A stretch of DNA of 12,729 nt from Clostridia bacterium (GTDB lineage: Bacteria > Bacillota > Clostridia > Oscillospirales > CAG-272). The translations under genes and the position numbers were made by a program. The stretch spans positions 1-12,729 of the forward strand of contig JAFOGE010000018.1 of the NCBI GenBank assembly GCA_017386965.1, in the 5' to 3' direction. Numbering within the stretch: position 1 is the stretch's first letter; each line of letters starts with the position of its first letter. The notes beneath the pieces were generated by a model. It did not search any database. It was not told the origin of the DNA and saw only the letters and a program-made list of their open reading frames with translations. This document shows positions 7,399-12,729 of the stretch, one piece after another.

Positions 7399-7408
7399 TC
7401 CGCACACC

Positions 7409-7690
7409 ATGGAACAGCAAAAGCTCAAGAAGATCCCCATGCGACAGTGCCTCGGCTGCAACGAGCATAAGCCGAAGCGTGAGCTGCTCCGCGTGGTAAG
7501 AGGCCCGGAGGGCGACGTTTCTCTGGACTTTACAGGAAAGAAATCCGGACGCGGCGCCTACATCTGCCGCGACGTCAAGTGCTTGCGCCGTGCGCGCAAG
7601 AGCCGTCGGATCGAGCGCAATCTCGAATGCGAGATTCCGGAAGCGGTTTACGATTCGATGGAGCAAGAGCTCGGTGCCTATGCGGAATGA
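7409..7690 (+). CDS. ylxR: YlxR (RnpM) family RNA-binding protein
   Basis: A 93-residue basic protein of the YlxR/DUF448 family, found in nusA operons. The B. subtilis member has been described as a modulator of RNase P and renamed RnpM. Visible signatures are KIPMRQCLGCNEHKPKRELLRVV (residues 8-30), with a Cys-x-x-Cys pair, and the hallmark GRGAYIC (47-53) followed by a further Cys in VKCLRR. The four cysteines (14, 17, 53, 58) could bind a metal; that is inference. No Shine-Dalgarno lies at the normal distance from the ATG at 7409, which follows the nusA stop by 10 bp, so translation is probably coupled to nusA. A later ATG at 7439 would remove conserved residues. Confidence 0.93.
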   Translation: MEQQKLKKIPMRQCLGCNEHKPKRELLRVVRGPEGDVSLDFTGKKSGRGAYICRDVKCLRRARKSRRIERNLECEIPEAVYDSMEQELGAYAE

Positions 7691-8018
7691 TCGGCTACTT
7701 TGCGCGCTGGGTCTTTGCGCCAAGGCAGGCAAGCTGATCACGGGAACGCCCATGATCTGCGAGGCTCTGCGGCAGGGACGCCCGCGCGTCCGTCTGGTCA
7801 TTGCGGCCTCGGACAATTCCGAGAACACCGCCAAGCGTCTGCGTGACCGCTGCGCCTTCTACGGCGTGCGTCTGGTCGTTGCAGAGGAGGACGGTGCCTC
7901 TCTCTCGGATGCCATTGGCAAGAGCGGCCGCGTGGCCGCCGCGGCAATCACCGACGAGCAGCTTTGCCGTTTGGTGGAGGGCGCACTGGAGAAAAACAAC
8001 ATCAATACTTGCAAATAA
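7680..8018 (+). CDS. ylxQ: L7Ae/YlxQ-family ribosomal-like protein
   Basis: A 112-residue protein of the L7Ae/L30e/S12e/Gadd45 family, whose members bind kink-turn RNA. The family N-terminus LLCALGLCAKAGKLITG, the central strand VRLVIAASDNSENTAKRLRDRC and the GVRLVVAEEDGASLSDAIGK block (the region of the conserved Gly and ID/AIGK) are visible. The start at 7680 (ATGCGGAAT) overlaps the end of ylxR by 11 bp, so translational coupling is likely. The open frame extends upstream to 7590 but only as an overlap with ylxR. Its exact role in Clostridia is not established. A GC-rich imperfect hairpin (8019-8048) without a U-run follows in the gap before infB. Confidence 0.9.
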   Translation: MRNDRLLCALGLCAKAGKLITGTPMICEALRQGRPRVRLVIAASDNSENTAKRLRDRCAFYGVRLVVAEEDGASLSDAIGKSGRVAAAAITDEQLCRLVEGALEKNNINTCK

Positions 8019-8105
8019 GCGTCCGCGGAGCTGCGGAGCCCGGGACGCAGAAATTTATGATATCCCGATGCGGACTGCGGCCGCCTCGGAAAATCAGGAG
8101 GAAAT

Positions 8106-11100
8106 ATGGCTATCAATCAACAATTCAAGATCACAAAGCTTGCAAAGGACCTCGGCATGAAGAGCAAGGATCTCGTGGAGATCCTCGCACAGAACGGCAT
8201 CGAGGCCAAGACCACGCAAAAGGCACTCGAGCCCTTGGAGTTTGACCTTTTGTTTGAACAACTGACCAAGGAAAACCAGATCGTCAACATTGGTGACTAT
8301 CTGGATGGGGTAAGTTATATTCCCTCCAAGATCAAAAAGACGGAGAAGCCCAAGGAGGAGCCCAAGGCCGAGGAAAAGAAGCCTGCCGAAAAGACGGAAA
8401 AGGCTCCCGAGAAGCCGGCCGCAAAGCCCGCTCCCGAGAAGGCTGCAGAGGCTCCGAAGGAAGCCGCAAAGCCCGCCCCCGAGAAGGCTGCAGAGGCCCC
8501 GAAGGCCGCCGTAAGGCCTGCTCCCGAAAAGGCTCCGGAGGCTCCCAAGAAGGAAGCCGCCGTCCCTGCCGCTGAGGAAAAGAAGCCTGCCGTCAAGGCA
8601 GCTCCCGCTCCGCAGGAGTCCGCAGCTCCCGCCGTCAAGCAGCCGCAGCCCCGTCAGCCCTACGCCGGCAATCCGTACCGTCCGCAGCAGAACGGCATTG
8701 CAACCCCCAATACCAACGCCTTTAACCGCCCCGCAGGCGGAGCGAGCGCGCCCCGTGCAGGAGCGGACCGTCAGGGAGGCTTTGCTCCCCGCGCTCCGCA
8801 GAACGGAGCCGCGCCCCGCGCAGGTGCAGACCGTCAGGGAGGTTTTGCTCCCCGCGCTCCGCAGAACACACAGAGCGGCTTCGCGCCTCGCAATCCGCAA
8901 GCATCCCAGGGCGGCTTCGCGCCCCGCAATCCCCAAGGTGCATCCGGCGGCTTTGGCGGCCGTAACGCTTCCTTTGGCGGACAGGGCGGATTTTCGCAGA
9001 ACCGTCCCGCAGGCGGTCAGCAGAACCGTTCCCAGCAGAATCGCGGAGGACGCTTCGATCACGATAAGGGAGATTTCACCCCCTCCGCTCCGAGAGATAC
9101 CTTCAAGGCGCAGCCCATCGTTCGCGGTGCCTCCACGAACCTCAATCCCGACGGAACGCTCAAGGGTCCTCGCGTGATCGATACGCACACCTCCTCGGTG
9201 GATCTCTCCAAATACGACGAGCGCTTGGATACCTTCGTATCCGACCGTGACCCCCGCGCAATGCAGGGCGGCACGCAGAAGCTCAAGAAGCAGAATAACC
9301 AGAACGGCCAGGGCAATGCTTTCTCGCCCAAGGCACAAAACGGAAAGAAGGGCAAGAACGGCCGCCGTCAGGCAGGCGCTGCTCCCGCTCCCGTTCTGAC
9401 GGTAAAGCCCACGCACATTGAGCTGCCCGAGGAGATCGTGGTCGGCCAGCTGGCCTCCCGCCTGATGGTAACGGCAGGTGAGGTCGTCAAGAAGCTGATG
9501 CTGATGGGTGTTATGGCTACCGTCAACCAGATCATTGATTACGATACCGCCGCACTCATCGCCGATGAGTTTGGCGTTGAGGCAACCCCCGAGGTCGTCG
9601 TCAGCATCGAGGAGAAGCTCTTTGATGAAGCCGAGGACTCCGAGGAGCAGCTGGTGGAGCGCGCTCCCGTCGTGTGCGTTATGGGACACGTTGACCACGG
9701 TAAGACCTCGATCCTCGACGCGATCCGCAACACGCACGTCACCGCAGGCGAGGCAGGCGGCATTACCCAGCACATCGGTGCATACCGCGTCAAGGCAAAC
9801 GGCCGCGACCTGACCTTCCTGGATACCCCCGGACACGCCGCGTTCACCGCGATGCGTGCAAGAGGTGCAATGTCCACCGATATTGCCATCCTCGTCGTTG
9901 CCGCCGACGACGGCATCATGCCCCAGACCGTGGAGGCCATCAACCACGCCAAGGCCGCAGGCATTGACATCGTCGTCGCCATCAATAAAATGGATAAACC
10001 CACCGCAAATCCCGACGCCGTCAAGCAGGAGCTGACCAAATACGGCCTGGTTCCCGAGGAATGGGGCGGCGACGCGATCTGCGTTCCCGTATCGGCTCTG
10101 ACGCACCAGGGCATCGACGACCTGCTTGAGAGCGTTCTCCTGGTTGCCGACGTCAAGGAGCTGAAGGCCAACCCCAACCGCCGCGCCAAGGGTATCGTCA
10201 TCGAGGCAAAGCTGGACCGCGGACGCGGACCTGTTGCCACGGTGCTGGTGCAGAACGGTACGCTGCATAGCGGTGACATCATCATCGCAGGCACGGCCGT
10301 AGGCCGCGTGCGCTCCATGACCGACCACACCGGAAGAACGCTGAAGGAGGCCGCTCCCTCGGTTCCCGTGGAGATCACGGGTCTGGCAGAGGTTCCCTCC
10401 GCGGGCGACGAGTTCCAGGCGGTTGAGGATGAAAGAATGGCAAGAACCCTTGCCGATCAGCGCCGCGAGAAGGCCAAGGAGGATCACTTCAAGGCCAATG
10501 CCAGAGCGAACCTCAACGATCTGTTTGCACAGATCTCGGACGGCGTCAAGGATCTCAACATCATCGTCAAGGCAGACGTGGACGGCTCTGTGGAGGCAGT
10601 CAAGGCATCCCTTCTCAAGCTTTCCAATGAGGAGGTCAAGGTCCGCGTGATCCACGCGGCAGCAGGAGGAATCACCGAGGGTGACGTCACCTTTGCGGCA
10701 GCCTCCAATGCCATCATCGTCGGCTTCAACGTCCGTCCCGATAAGAGCGCGCTCGATTCTGCGGAGCGTCAGAACGTAGACGTTCGCACCTACCGCGTCA
10801 TTTACGAGTGCATCGAGGAGATTGAGGCCGCTATGAAGGGTATGCTCGCGCCCAAGTTCCGCGAGAACCTGCTCGGCCACGCCGAGGTTCGTCAGACCAT
10901 TCACGTTCCCAACGTGGGAACCATTGCCGGCTCCTATATTCAGGACGGTAAGGTCACCCGCCAGTCGCAGATCCGCGTGGTGCGCGACGGCGTTGTGATC
11001 TTCGAGGATAAGATCTCCTCGCTCAAGAGATTCAAGGACGACGCCAAGGAAGTGGCCAGCGGCTACGAGTGCGGTATCGGTCTGGAGAAGTTCAACGACA

Positions 11101-11156
11101 TCAAGGTCGGCGATATCCTTGAGGCCTTCATCATGGAGCAGATCCAGCCGGAATAA
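8106..11156 (+). CDS. infB: Translation initiation factor IF-2
   Basis: A 1016-residue GTPase that places initiator tRNA on the 30S subunit and promotes subunit joining. Residues 1 to about 55 form a first IF2_N domain (FKITKLAKDLGMKSKDLVEIL). About 75-435 is a low-complexity linker rich in Ala, Pro, Lys, then Arg, Gly and Gln. A second IF2_N domain begins near 436 (HIELPEEIVVGQLASRL). The G domain has G1 GHVDHGKT (527-534), G2 GGITQHIGAY, G3 DTPGH (573-577), G4 NKMD (627-630) and G5 SAL (663-665). Domains II, III and the initiator-tRNA-binding C-terminal domain follow, ending FIMEQIQPE. AGGAGG (8096-8101) lies four bases before the ATG. The extra length against the 716 residues of B. subtilis IF2 comes mainly from the linker. 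Confidence 0.98.
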   Translation: MAINQQFKITKLAKDLGMKSKDLVEILAQNGIEAKTTQKALEPLEFDLLFEQLTKENQIVNIGDYLDGVSYIPSKIKKTEKPKEEPKAEEKKPAEKTEKAPEKPAAKPAPEKAAEAPKEAAKPAPEKAAEAPKAAVRPAPEKAPEAPKKEAAVPAAEEKKPAVKAAPAPQESAAPAVKQPQPRQPYAGNPYRPQQNGIATPNTNAFNRPAGGASAPRAGADRQGGFAPRAPQNGAAPRAGADRQGGFAPRAPQNTQSGFAPRNPQASQGGFAPRNPQGASGGFGGRNASFGGQGGFSQNRPAGGQQNRSQQNRGGRFDHDKGDFTPSAPRDTFKAQPIVRGASTNLNPDGTLKGPRVIDTHTSSVDLSKYDERLDTFVSDRDPRAMQGGTQKLKKQNNQNGQGNAFSPKAQNGKKGKNGRRQAGAAPAPVLTVKPTHIELPEEIVVGQLASRLMVTAGEVVKKLMLMGVMATVNQIIDYDTAALIADEFGVEATPEVVVSIEEKLFDEAEDSEEQLVERAPVVCVMGHVDHGKTSILDAIRNTHVTAGEAGGITQHIGAYRVKANGRDLTFLDTPGHAAFTAMRARGAMSTDIAILVVAADDGIMPQTVEAINHAKAAGIDIVVAINKMDKPTANPDAVKQELTKYGLVPEEWGGDAICVPVSALTHQGIDDLLESVLLVADVKELKANPNRRAKGIVIEAKLDRGRGPVATVLVQNGTLHSGDIIIAGTAVGRVRSMTDHTGRTLKEAAPSVPVEITGLAEVPSAGDEFQAVEDERMARTLADQRREKAKEDHFKANARANLNDLFAQISDGVKDLNIIVKADVDGSVEAVKASLLKLSNEEVKVRVIHAAAGGITEGDVTFAAASNAIIVGFNVRPDKSALDSAERQNVDVRTYRVIYECIEEIEAAMKGMLAPKFRENLLGHAEVRQTIHVPNVGTIAGSYIQDGKVTRQSQIRVVRDGVVIFEDKISSLKRFKDDAKEVASGYECGIGLEKFNDIKVGDILEAFIMEQIQPE
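8421..8558 (+). repeat. Tandem coding repeat in infB linker (Pro/Ala/Lys type)
   Basis: Three consecutive units of 45, 45 and 48 bp (8421-8465, 8466-8510, 8511-8558). They encode AKPAPEKAAEAPKEA, AKPAPEKAAEAPKAA and the diverged VRPAPEKAPEAPKKEA. The first two differ at few bases, suggesting recent duplication by slippage or recombination. Confidence 0.85.
8748..8873 (+). repeat. Tandem 63-bp coding repeat in infB linker (Arg/Gly type)
   Basis: Two 63-bp units (8748-8810 and 8811-8873) encode APRAGADRQGGFAPRAPQN followed by GA or TQ. Shorter degenerate copies with the core GGFAPRNPQ continue to about 8945, then Gly/Gln/Arg-rich sequence to about 9050. This is an RGG-like disordered tract. 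Confidence 0.85.
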
Positions 11157-11218
11157 GACCGAAAACACAACAGTAAGGAACACAAAAAGAACGGAAGCCC
11201 GGAAAGGAGGGAGAACCG

Positions 11219-11821
11219 ATGCATTACGAAAAATCCTGCGGCGCGCTGGTTTTGCGGCGCGGCGAGGACGAAAAATGGTATATTCTGATGATCCGTCATA
11301 AGCACGGTGGGCATCGGTCCTTCCCGAAGGGACATATGGAACGGGGAGAAACCGAATACATGACGGCCGTTCGCGAGGTCTATGAGGAAACCTCGGTGCA
11401 GATTCGCATCAACACCGATTTCCGCGAAACGGTGCATTATTCTCCGCTTCCGGGCGTGTCCAAGGAGGTCGTCTATTTCCTGACCACCACCCAGCAGGAA
11501 ACGATCCGTCCGCAGGAGGGTGAGATCGCGGAGGTGGAATGGGTTCCCGTAGAGGAGGCCGAGGCCTCCCTCACGCACGAGAATGACAAGACGGTCTTCC
11601 GCGCCGCCATGAAGAAGCTGCAGGATCCCTCCTCAGTGAGGGGGACGGCAGCATCGACCGAAGAAAAAACGAATGACCGCCCAAATTGGCGTCGTTACCC
11701 CGCCCCGAAGGGACGTCCCCTCAAGCCTCGTCGCCGCAACCGTCCCAATGCCGACCGAGGCAAGCCCTCTGCCGCCGGCACGCACCCAACGGGATCTGCC
11801 CCGTCGGGCAAAAAAGGATAA
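11219..11821 (+). CDS. Nudix hydrolase (Ap4A hydrolase-like) with basic C-terminal tail
   Basis: A 200-residue protein. Residues 1 to about 137 form a Nudix domain beginning MHYEKSCGALVLRR, close to the asymmetric diadenosine tetraphosphate hydrolase-like Nudix proteins of Clostridia. The Nudix box runs from Gly38 to Val60 with Glu44, Arg52-Glu53 and the metal-binding Glu56-Glu57, but its last Gly is replaced by Ser59 (EETSV). Residues about 138-200 form a disordered-looking tail rich in Arg, Lys, Pro and Gly, including RPLKPRRRNRPNADRGK and ending SGKKG. Such a tail is not part of the normal fold and could bind RNA or ribosomes; that is inference. AAAGGAGG eight bases upstream marks the start. 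It follows infB by 62 bp with no terminator, so it is likely in the operon, at the place often held by rbfA. Confidence 0.87.
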   Translation: MHYEKSCGALVLRRGEDEKWYILMIRHKHGGHRSFPKGHMERGETEYMTAVREVYEETSVQIRINTDFRETVHYSPLPGVSKEVVYFLTTTQQETIRPQEGEIAEVEWVPVEEAEASLTHENDKTVFRAAMKKLQDPSSVRGTAASTEEKTNDRPNWRRYPAPKGRPLKPRRRNRPNADRGKPSAAGTHPTGSAPSGKKG

Positions 11822-11827
11822 GGAGCC

Positions 11828-11856
11828 GCAAATTTACCGAAAGCGCTGCATATACT
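11828..11856 (+). promoter_or_regulatory. Sigma-E-type sporulation promoter upstream of spoVM-like gene
   Basis: GCAAATT (11828-11834), a 14-bp spacer and CATATACT (11849-11856). Against the B. subtilis sigma-E consensus as I recall it (KMATATT, N14-15, CATACAHT) this matches 6 of 7 and 7 of 8 positions. The expected start is near 11863, shortly before the ribosome binding site at 11880. spoVM is under sigma-E control in B. subtilis, which supports the reading. Confidence 0.6.
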
Positions 11857-11892
11857 GGAATGAATCTCAATCCATGAAAAAGGAGTGCAGAT

Positions 11893-11988
11893 ATGAAGCT
11901 TTGGGTACTCAAGGCGCCCCCCTTCCTCGGGCCTCTTCTCAAACGGATCTTCCCACCTCACCGCAGGACAACCAAAAAGCCGCGTTAG
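11893..11988 (+). CDS. spoVM: Stage V sporulation protein M-like peptide
   Basis: A 31-codon gene beginning MKLWVLKAPPFLG. B. subtilis SpoVM (26 residues) begins MKFYTIKLPKFLG, so Met1, Lys2, Lys7, Pro9, Phe11, Leu12 and Gly13 agree. The following LLKRIF continues an amphipathic, basic helix, and the C-terminus is basic (HRRTTKKPR). SpoVM inserts shallowly into the curved outer forespore membrane and anchors the spore coat ATPase SpoIVA; Pro9 is functionally important in B. subtilis. AAGGAG (11880-11885) stands seven bases before the ATG, an excellent site for so short a frame. A sigma-E-type promoter lies just upstream. Oddities are the extra prolines at 10, 14, 21 and 22 and a tail about five residues longer than in Bacillus. 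A chance ORF is possible, but position-specific matches, ribosome site and promoter together argue against it. Confidence 0.72.
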   Translation: MKLWVLKAPPFLGPLLKRIFPPHRRTTKKPR

Positions 11989-12033
11989 CGTGCCAAAAGG
12001 AAAAGCATTCAACACAGAAAGGAAGTATAGAGT

Positions 12034-12276
12034 ATGCGATACAAAATCAGACTGGACACCATGGCCGAGATCAACCGTTTTGTCGGCGTAGCAACCAAAT
12101 ATTCCGGCAAGATCACCCTGACCGACGGTGACAATTTCTCCGTAAACGGAAAGTCCCTGCTCGGAGCAATGTACACCTTTGAGTGGGATCAGATCTACTG
12201 CGAGGCAGAAACCGAGATCTACCACCTCATCAAGGACTTCATCGTTGGCGATTCCCTTCCGAAGGATGACATTTGA
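12034..12276 (+). CDS. HPr-like protein lacking the active-site histidine
   Basis: An 80-residue protein with the HPr fold pattern. VGVATKYSGKITLTDGDNFSVNGKSLLGAM (residues 17-46) aligns with the HPr segment that follows the active site, including the helix around the regulatory serine: NGKSLLGAM corresponds to NLKSIMGVM, so Ser41 takes the place of Ser46. The usual active-site segment IHARPA is absent and reads TMAEINRFV, so no His15 exists for PEP-dependent transfer. It therefore resembles Crh-like regulatory HPr homologues rather than a PTS phosphocarrier. Similar small HPr-family proteins are common in Clostridia with unknown roles. AAAGGA lies about ten bases upstream. It follows the spoVM-like gene by 45 bp and precedes a strong terminator, so read-through from either upstream promoter is possible. 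Confidence 0.78.
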   Translation: MRYKIRLDTMAEINRFVGVATKYSGKITLTDGDNFSVNGKSLLGAMYTFEWDQIYCEAETEIYHLIKDFIVGDSLPKDDI

Positions 12277-12295
12277 TCAAACAGCCCTTACACAC

Positions 12296-12338
12296 AAAAA
12301 GAACCGCATGGATTTTGGATCCATGCGGTTCTTTTTTT
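12296..12338 (+). terminator. Strong intrinsic terminator
   Basis: GAACCGCATGGAT (12301-12313) pairs perfectly with ATCCATGCGGTTC (12319-12331) around a 5-nt loop and is followed by seven T (12332-12338). Five A before the stem make it potentially active on the minus strand too. It ends the HPr-like gene and presumably the whole plus-strand unit. Confidence 0.95.
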
Positions 12339-12492
12339 GCAGAGCAGTTTGGTATTCGTGTAGGGGGCAAAGAAGGTTCGTCCCAACGAAGAAGAAAATG
12401 GCAACATGACGCGCGAGAGCGCCTTTCGCGGAACGAAGCGGTTACGTACCGCGCGTGAGCGCTGCATAGCCCCAACGCCAGTGGGCGCCCAT

Positions 12493-12530
12493 CCAAGGCG
12501 CGTAGCCTTGGTCGCGCTCCGCAGAGCGCG
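12493..12530. repeat. Two adjacent perfect hairpins
   Basis: CCAAGGC (12493-12499) with GCCTTGG (12505-12511), loop of 5. CGCGCTC (12513-12519) with GAGCGCG (12524-12530), loop of 4, then six A. On the plus strand no T-run follows. Both lie inside the inverted-repeat-bounded element. Confidence 0.8.
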
Positions 12531-12558
12531 AAAAAACCTCGGCGTTTCTCTTTTGCTA

Positions 12559-12596
12559 ACTTTTCTCTTTGCGCCTGCGGTGTCAAAGAGAAAAGT
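12559..12596. repeat. 13-bp perfect inverted repeat
   Basis: ACTTTTCTCTTTG (12559-12571) and CAAAGAGAAAAGT (12584-12596) around a 12-nt GC-rich loop. It is the longest stem in the right-hand intergenic region and is not followed by a T-run. Confidence 0.85.
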
Positions 12597-12634
12597 GGCT
12601 ATGGGGGTTGAAACGCAACACGTCCGTTGCTTTC

Positions 12635-12653
12635 GGGCGATCGATGATCGCCC
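12635..12653. repeat. 8-bp hairpin at the right end of the element
   Basis: GGGCGATC (12635-12642), loop GAT, GATCGCCC (12646-12653). It abuts the right terminal repeat CCCCTACA (12651-12658). A weaker dyad, GCAAC/GTTGC (12615-12619 and 12626-12630), lies just before it. Confidence 0.85.
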
Positions 12654-12729
12654 CTACAAGAAAAATGAAGCGGCTACGCAGCGTGCGTGAGCGCGTTTTG
12701 CAGCACCTTACGGCTACGTATAAAAGTAA

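Larger units (their letters stand above)
12355..12662. repeat. Intergenic repeat element with terminal inverted repeats (MITE-like)
   Basis: TTCGTGTAGGGGGC (12355-12368) and the complement of the right end, TTCTTGTAGGGGC (12650-12662), form near-perfect terminal inverted repeats with an identical TGTAGGGG core. The 308 bp between the outer edges contain no credible gene and many hairpins. No transposase and no clear target-site duplication are seen, so mobility is only inferred. It lies directly after the terminator, a neutral landing place. Confidence 0.5.
12435..12694. repeat. Imperfect 28-bp direct repeat pair
   Basis: The 28-mers at 12435-12462 and 12667-12694 agree at 24 positions (pattern GAAGCGGYTACGYA, then CG, then GCGTGAGCGC at the end). 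CGGCTACG recurs at 12711-12718 near the window edge. One copy lies inside the inverted-repeat-bounded element and one just outside. The rest of 12663-12729 shows no gene. Confidence 0.7.

Noticed and set aside
6364..7461. A 365-codon open frame on the minus strand opposite nusA
   Set aside because: It is a shadow of nusA caused by codon bias, with no domain or initiation signal.
8019..8048. Terminator between the L7Ae-like gene and infB
   Set aside because: GCGTCC/GGACGC can pair, but the inside is poorly matched and no U-run follows.
8094..11183. A 1029-codon open frame on the minus strand opposite infB
   Set aside because: Its composition (Leu, Gly, His, Asp-rich, repetitive) is the mirror of the GC-rich codon use and repeats of infB. 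No ribosome site or family signature is seen, and infB is unquestionably real.
11673..12131. An open frame overlapping the Nudix tail, the spoVM-like gene and the HPr-like start
   Set aside because: It has no ribosome site or family signature and crosses three better-supported genes in another frame.
12406..12690. Open frames in the right-hand intergenic region
   Set aside because: They consist of inverted-repeat DNA, have no Shine-Dalgarno and read as Arg-rich low-complexity sequence.
12435..12694. CRISPR-like array
   Set aside because: Only two imperfect 28-mers 232 bp apart, with no regular spacing and no cas genes.

Overview
The window reads as chromosomal DNA of an endospore-forming member of the Clostridia (Bacillota) with a fairly GC-rich genome. 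The reasons are the Firmicute-type rimP-nusA-ylxR-ylxQ-infB operon, NusA without C-terminal acidic repeats, strong AGGAGG-type ribosome binding sites, sigma-A promoters with 17-bp spacers, a Clostridia-type two-component GMP synthase subunit, and a very small spoVM-like gene behind a sigma-E-like promoter. Family and genus cannot be fixed from the sequence alone.

Minus strand, 1-5453. A strong promoter at 5490-5518 starts hisS. Behind it, in the same direction, lie an alpha/beta hydrolase, ruvX, a pyridoxal/pyridoxamine kinase, a membrane-anchored protein of unknown function and thiN (thiamine pyrophosphokinase). Gaps are short and ruvX overlaps its upstream neighbour, so this looks like one housekeeping operon. 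After thiN a separate promoter (280-308) drives the ATP-pyrophosphatase subunit of GMP synthase, cut by the window edge.

Divergent intergenic region, 5454-5800. It holds the hisS promoter, a 6-bp perfect inverted repeat, the promoter of the rimP operon and a 5' leader with a terminator-like hairpin. That hairpin is probably an attenuator and possibly a NusA-responsive one.

Plus strand, 5801-11821. The genes are rimP, nusA, ylxR (rnpM), a ylxQ-type L7Ae protein and infB, the classic transcription/translation operon. IF2 is unusually long (1016 residues) because of a repeat-rich disordered linker. The position often held by rbfA is taken by a Nudix hydrolase with a long, very basic C-terminal tail.

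Plus strand, 11822-12338. Behind a good sigma-E-type promoter is a 31-codon gene resembling spoVM, then an HPr-like protein that lacks the phosphorylatable histidine but keeps the regulatory serine region. A strong intrinsic terminator closes the unit.

12339-12729. No credible gene. The region is packed with inverted repeats, is framed by TGTAGGGG/CCCCTACA ends about 308 bp apart, and carries an imperfect 28-bp direct repeat. It looks like a MITE-like or other intergenic repeat element.

The least expected items are the tiny spoVM-like gene with its sigma-E promoter, the His-less HPr homologue beside it, the basic-tailed Nudix protein and the leader hairpin before rimP. I saw no defence system, CRISPR array, prophage or rRNA/tRNA gene.
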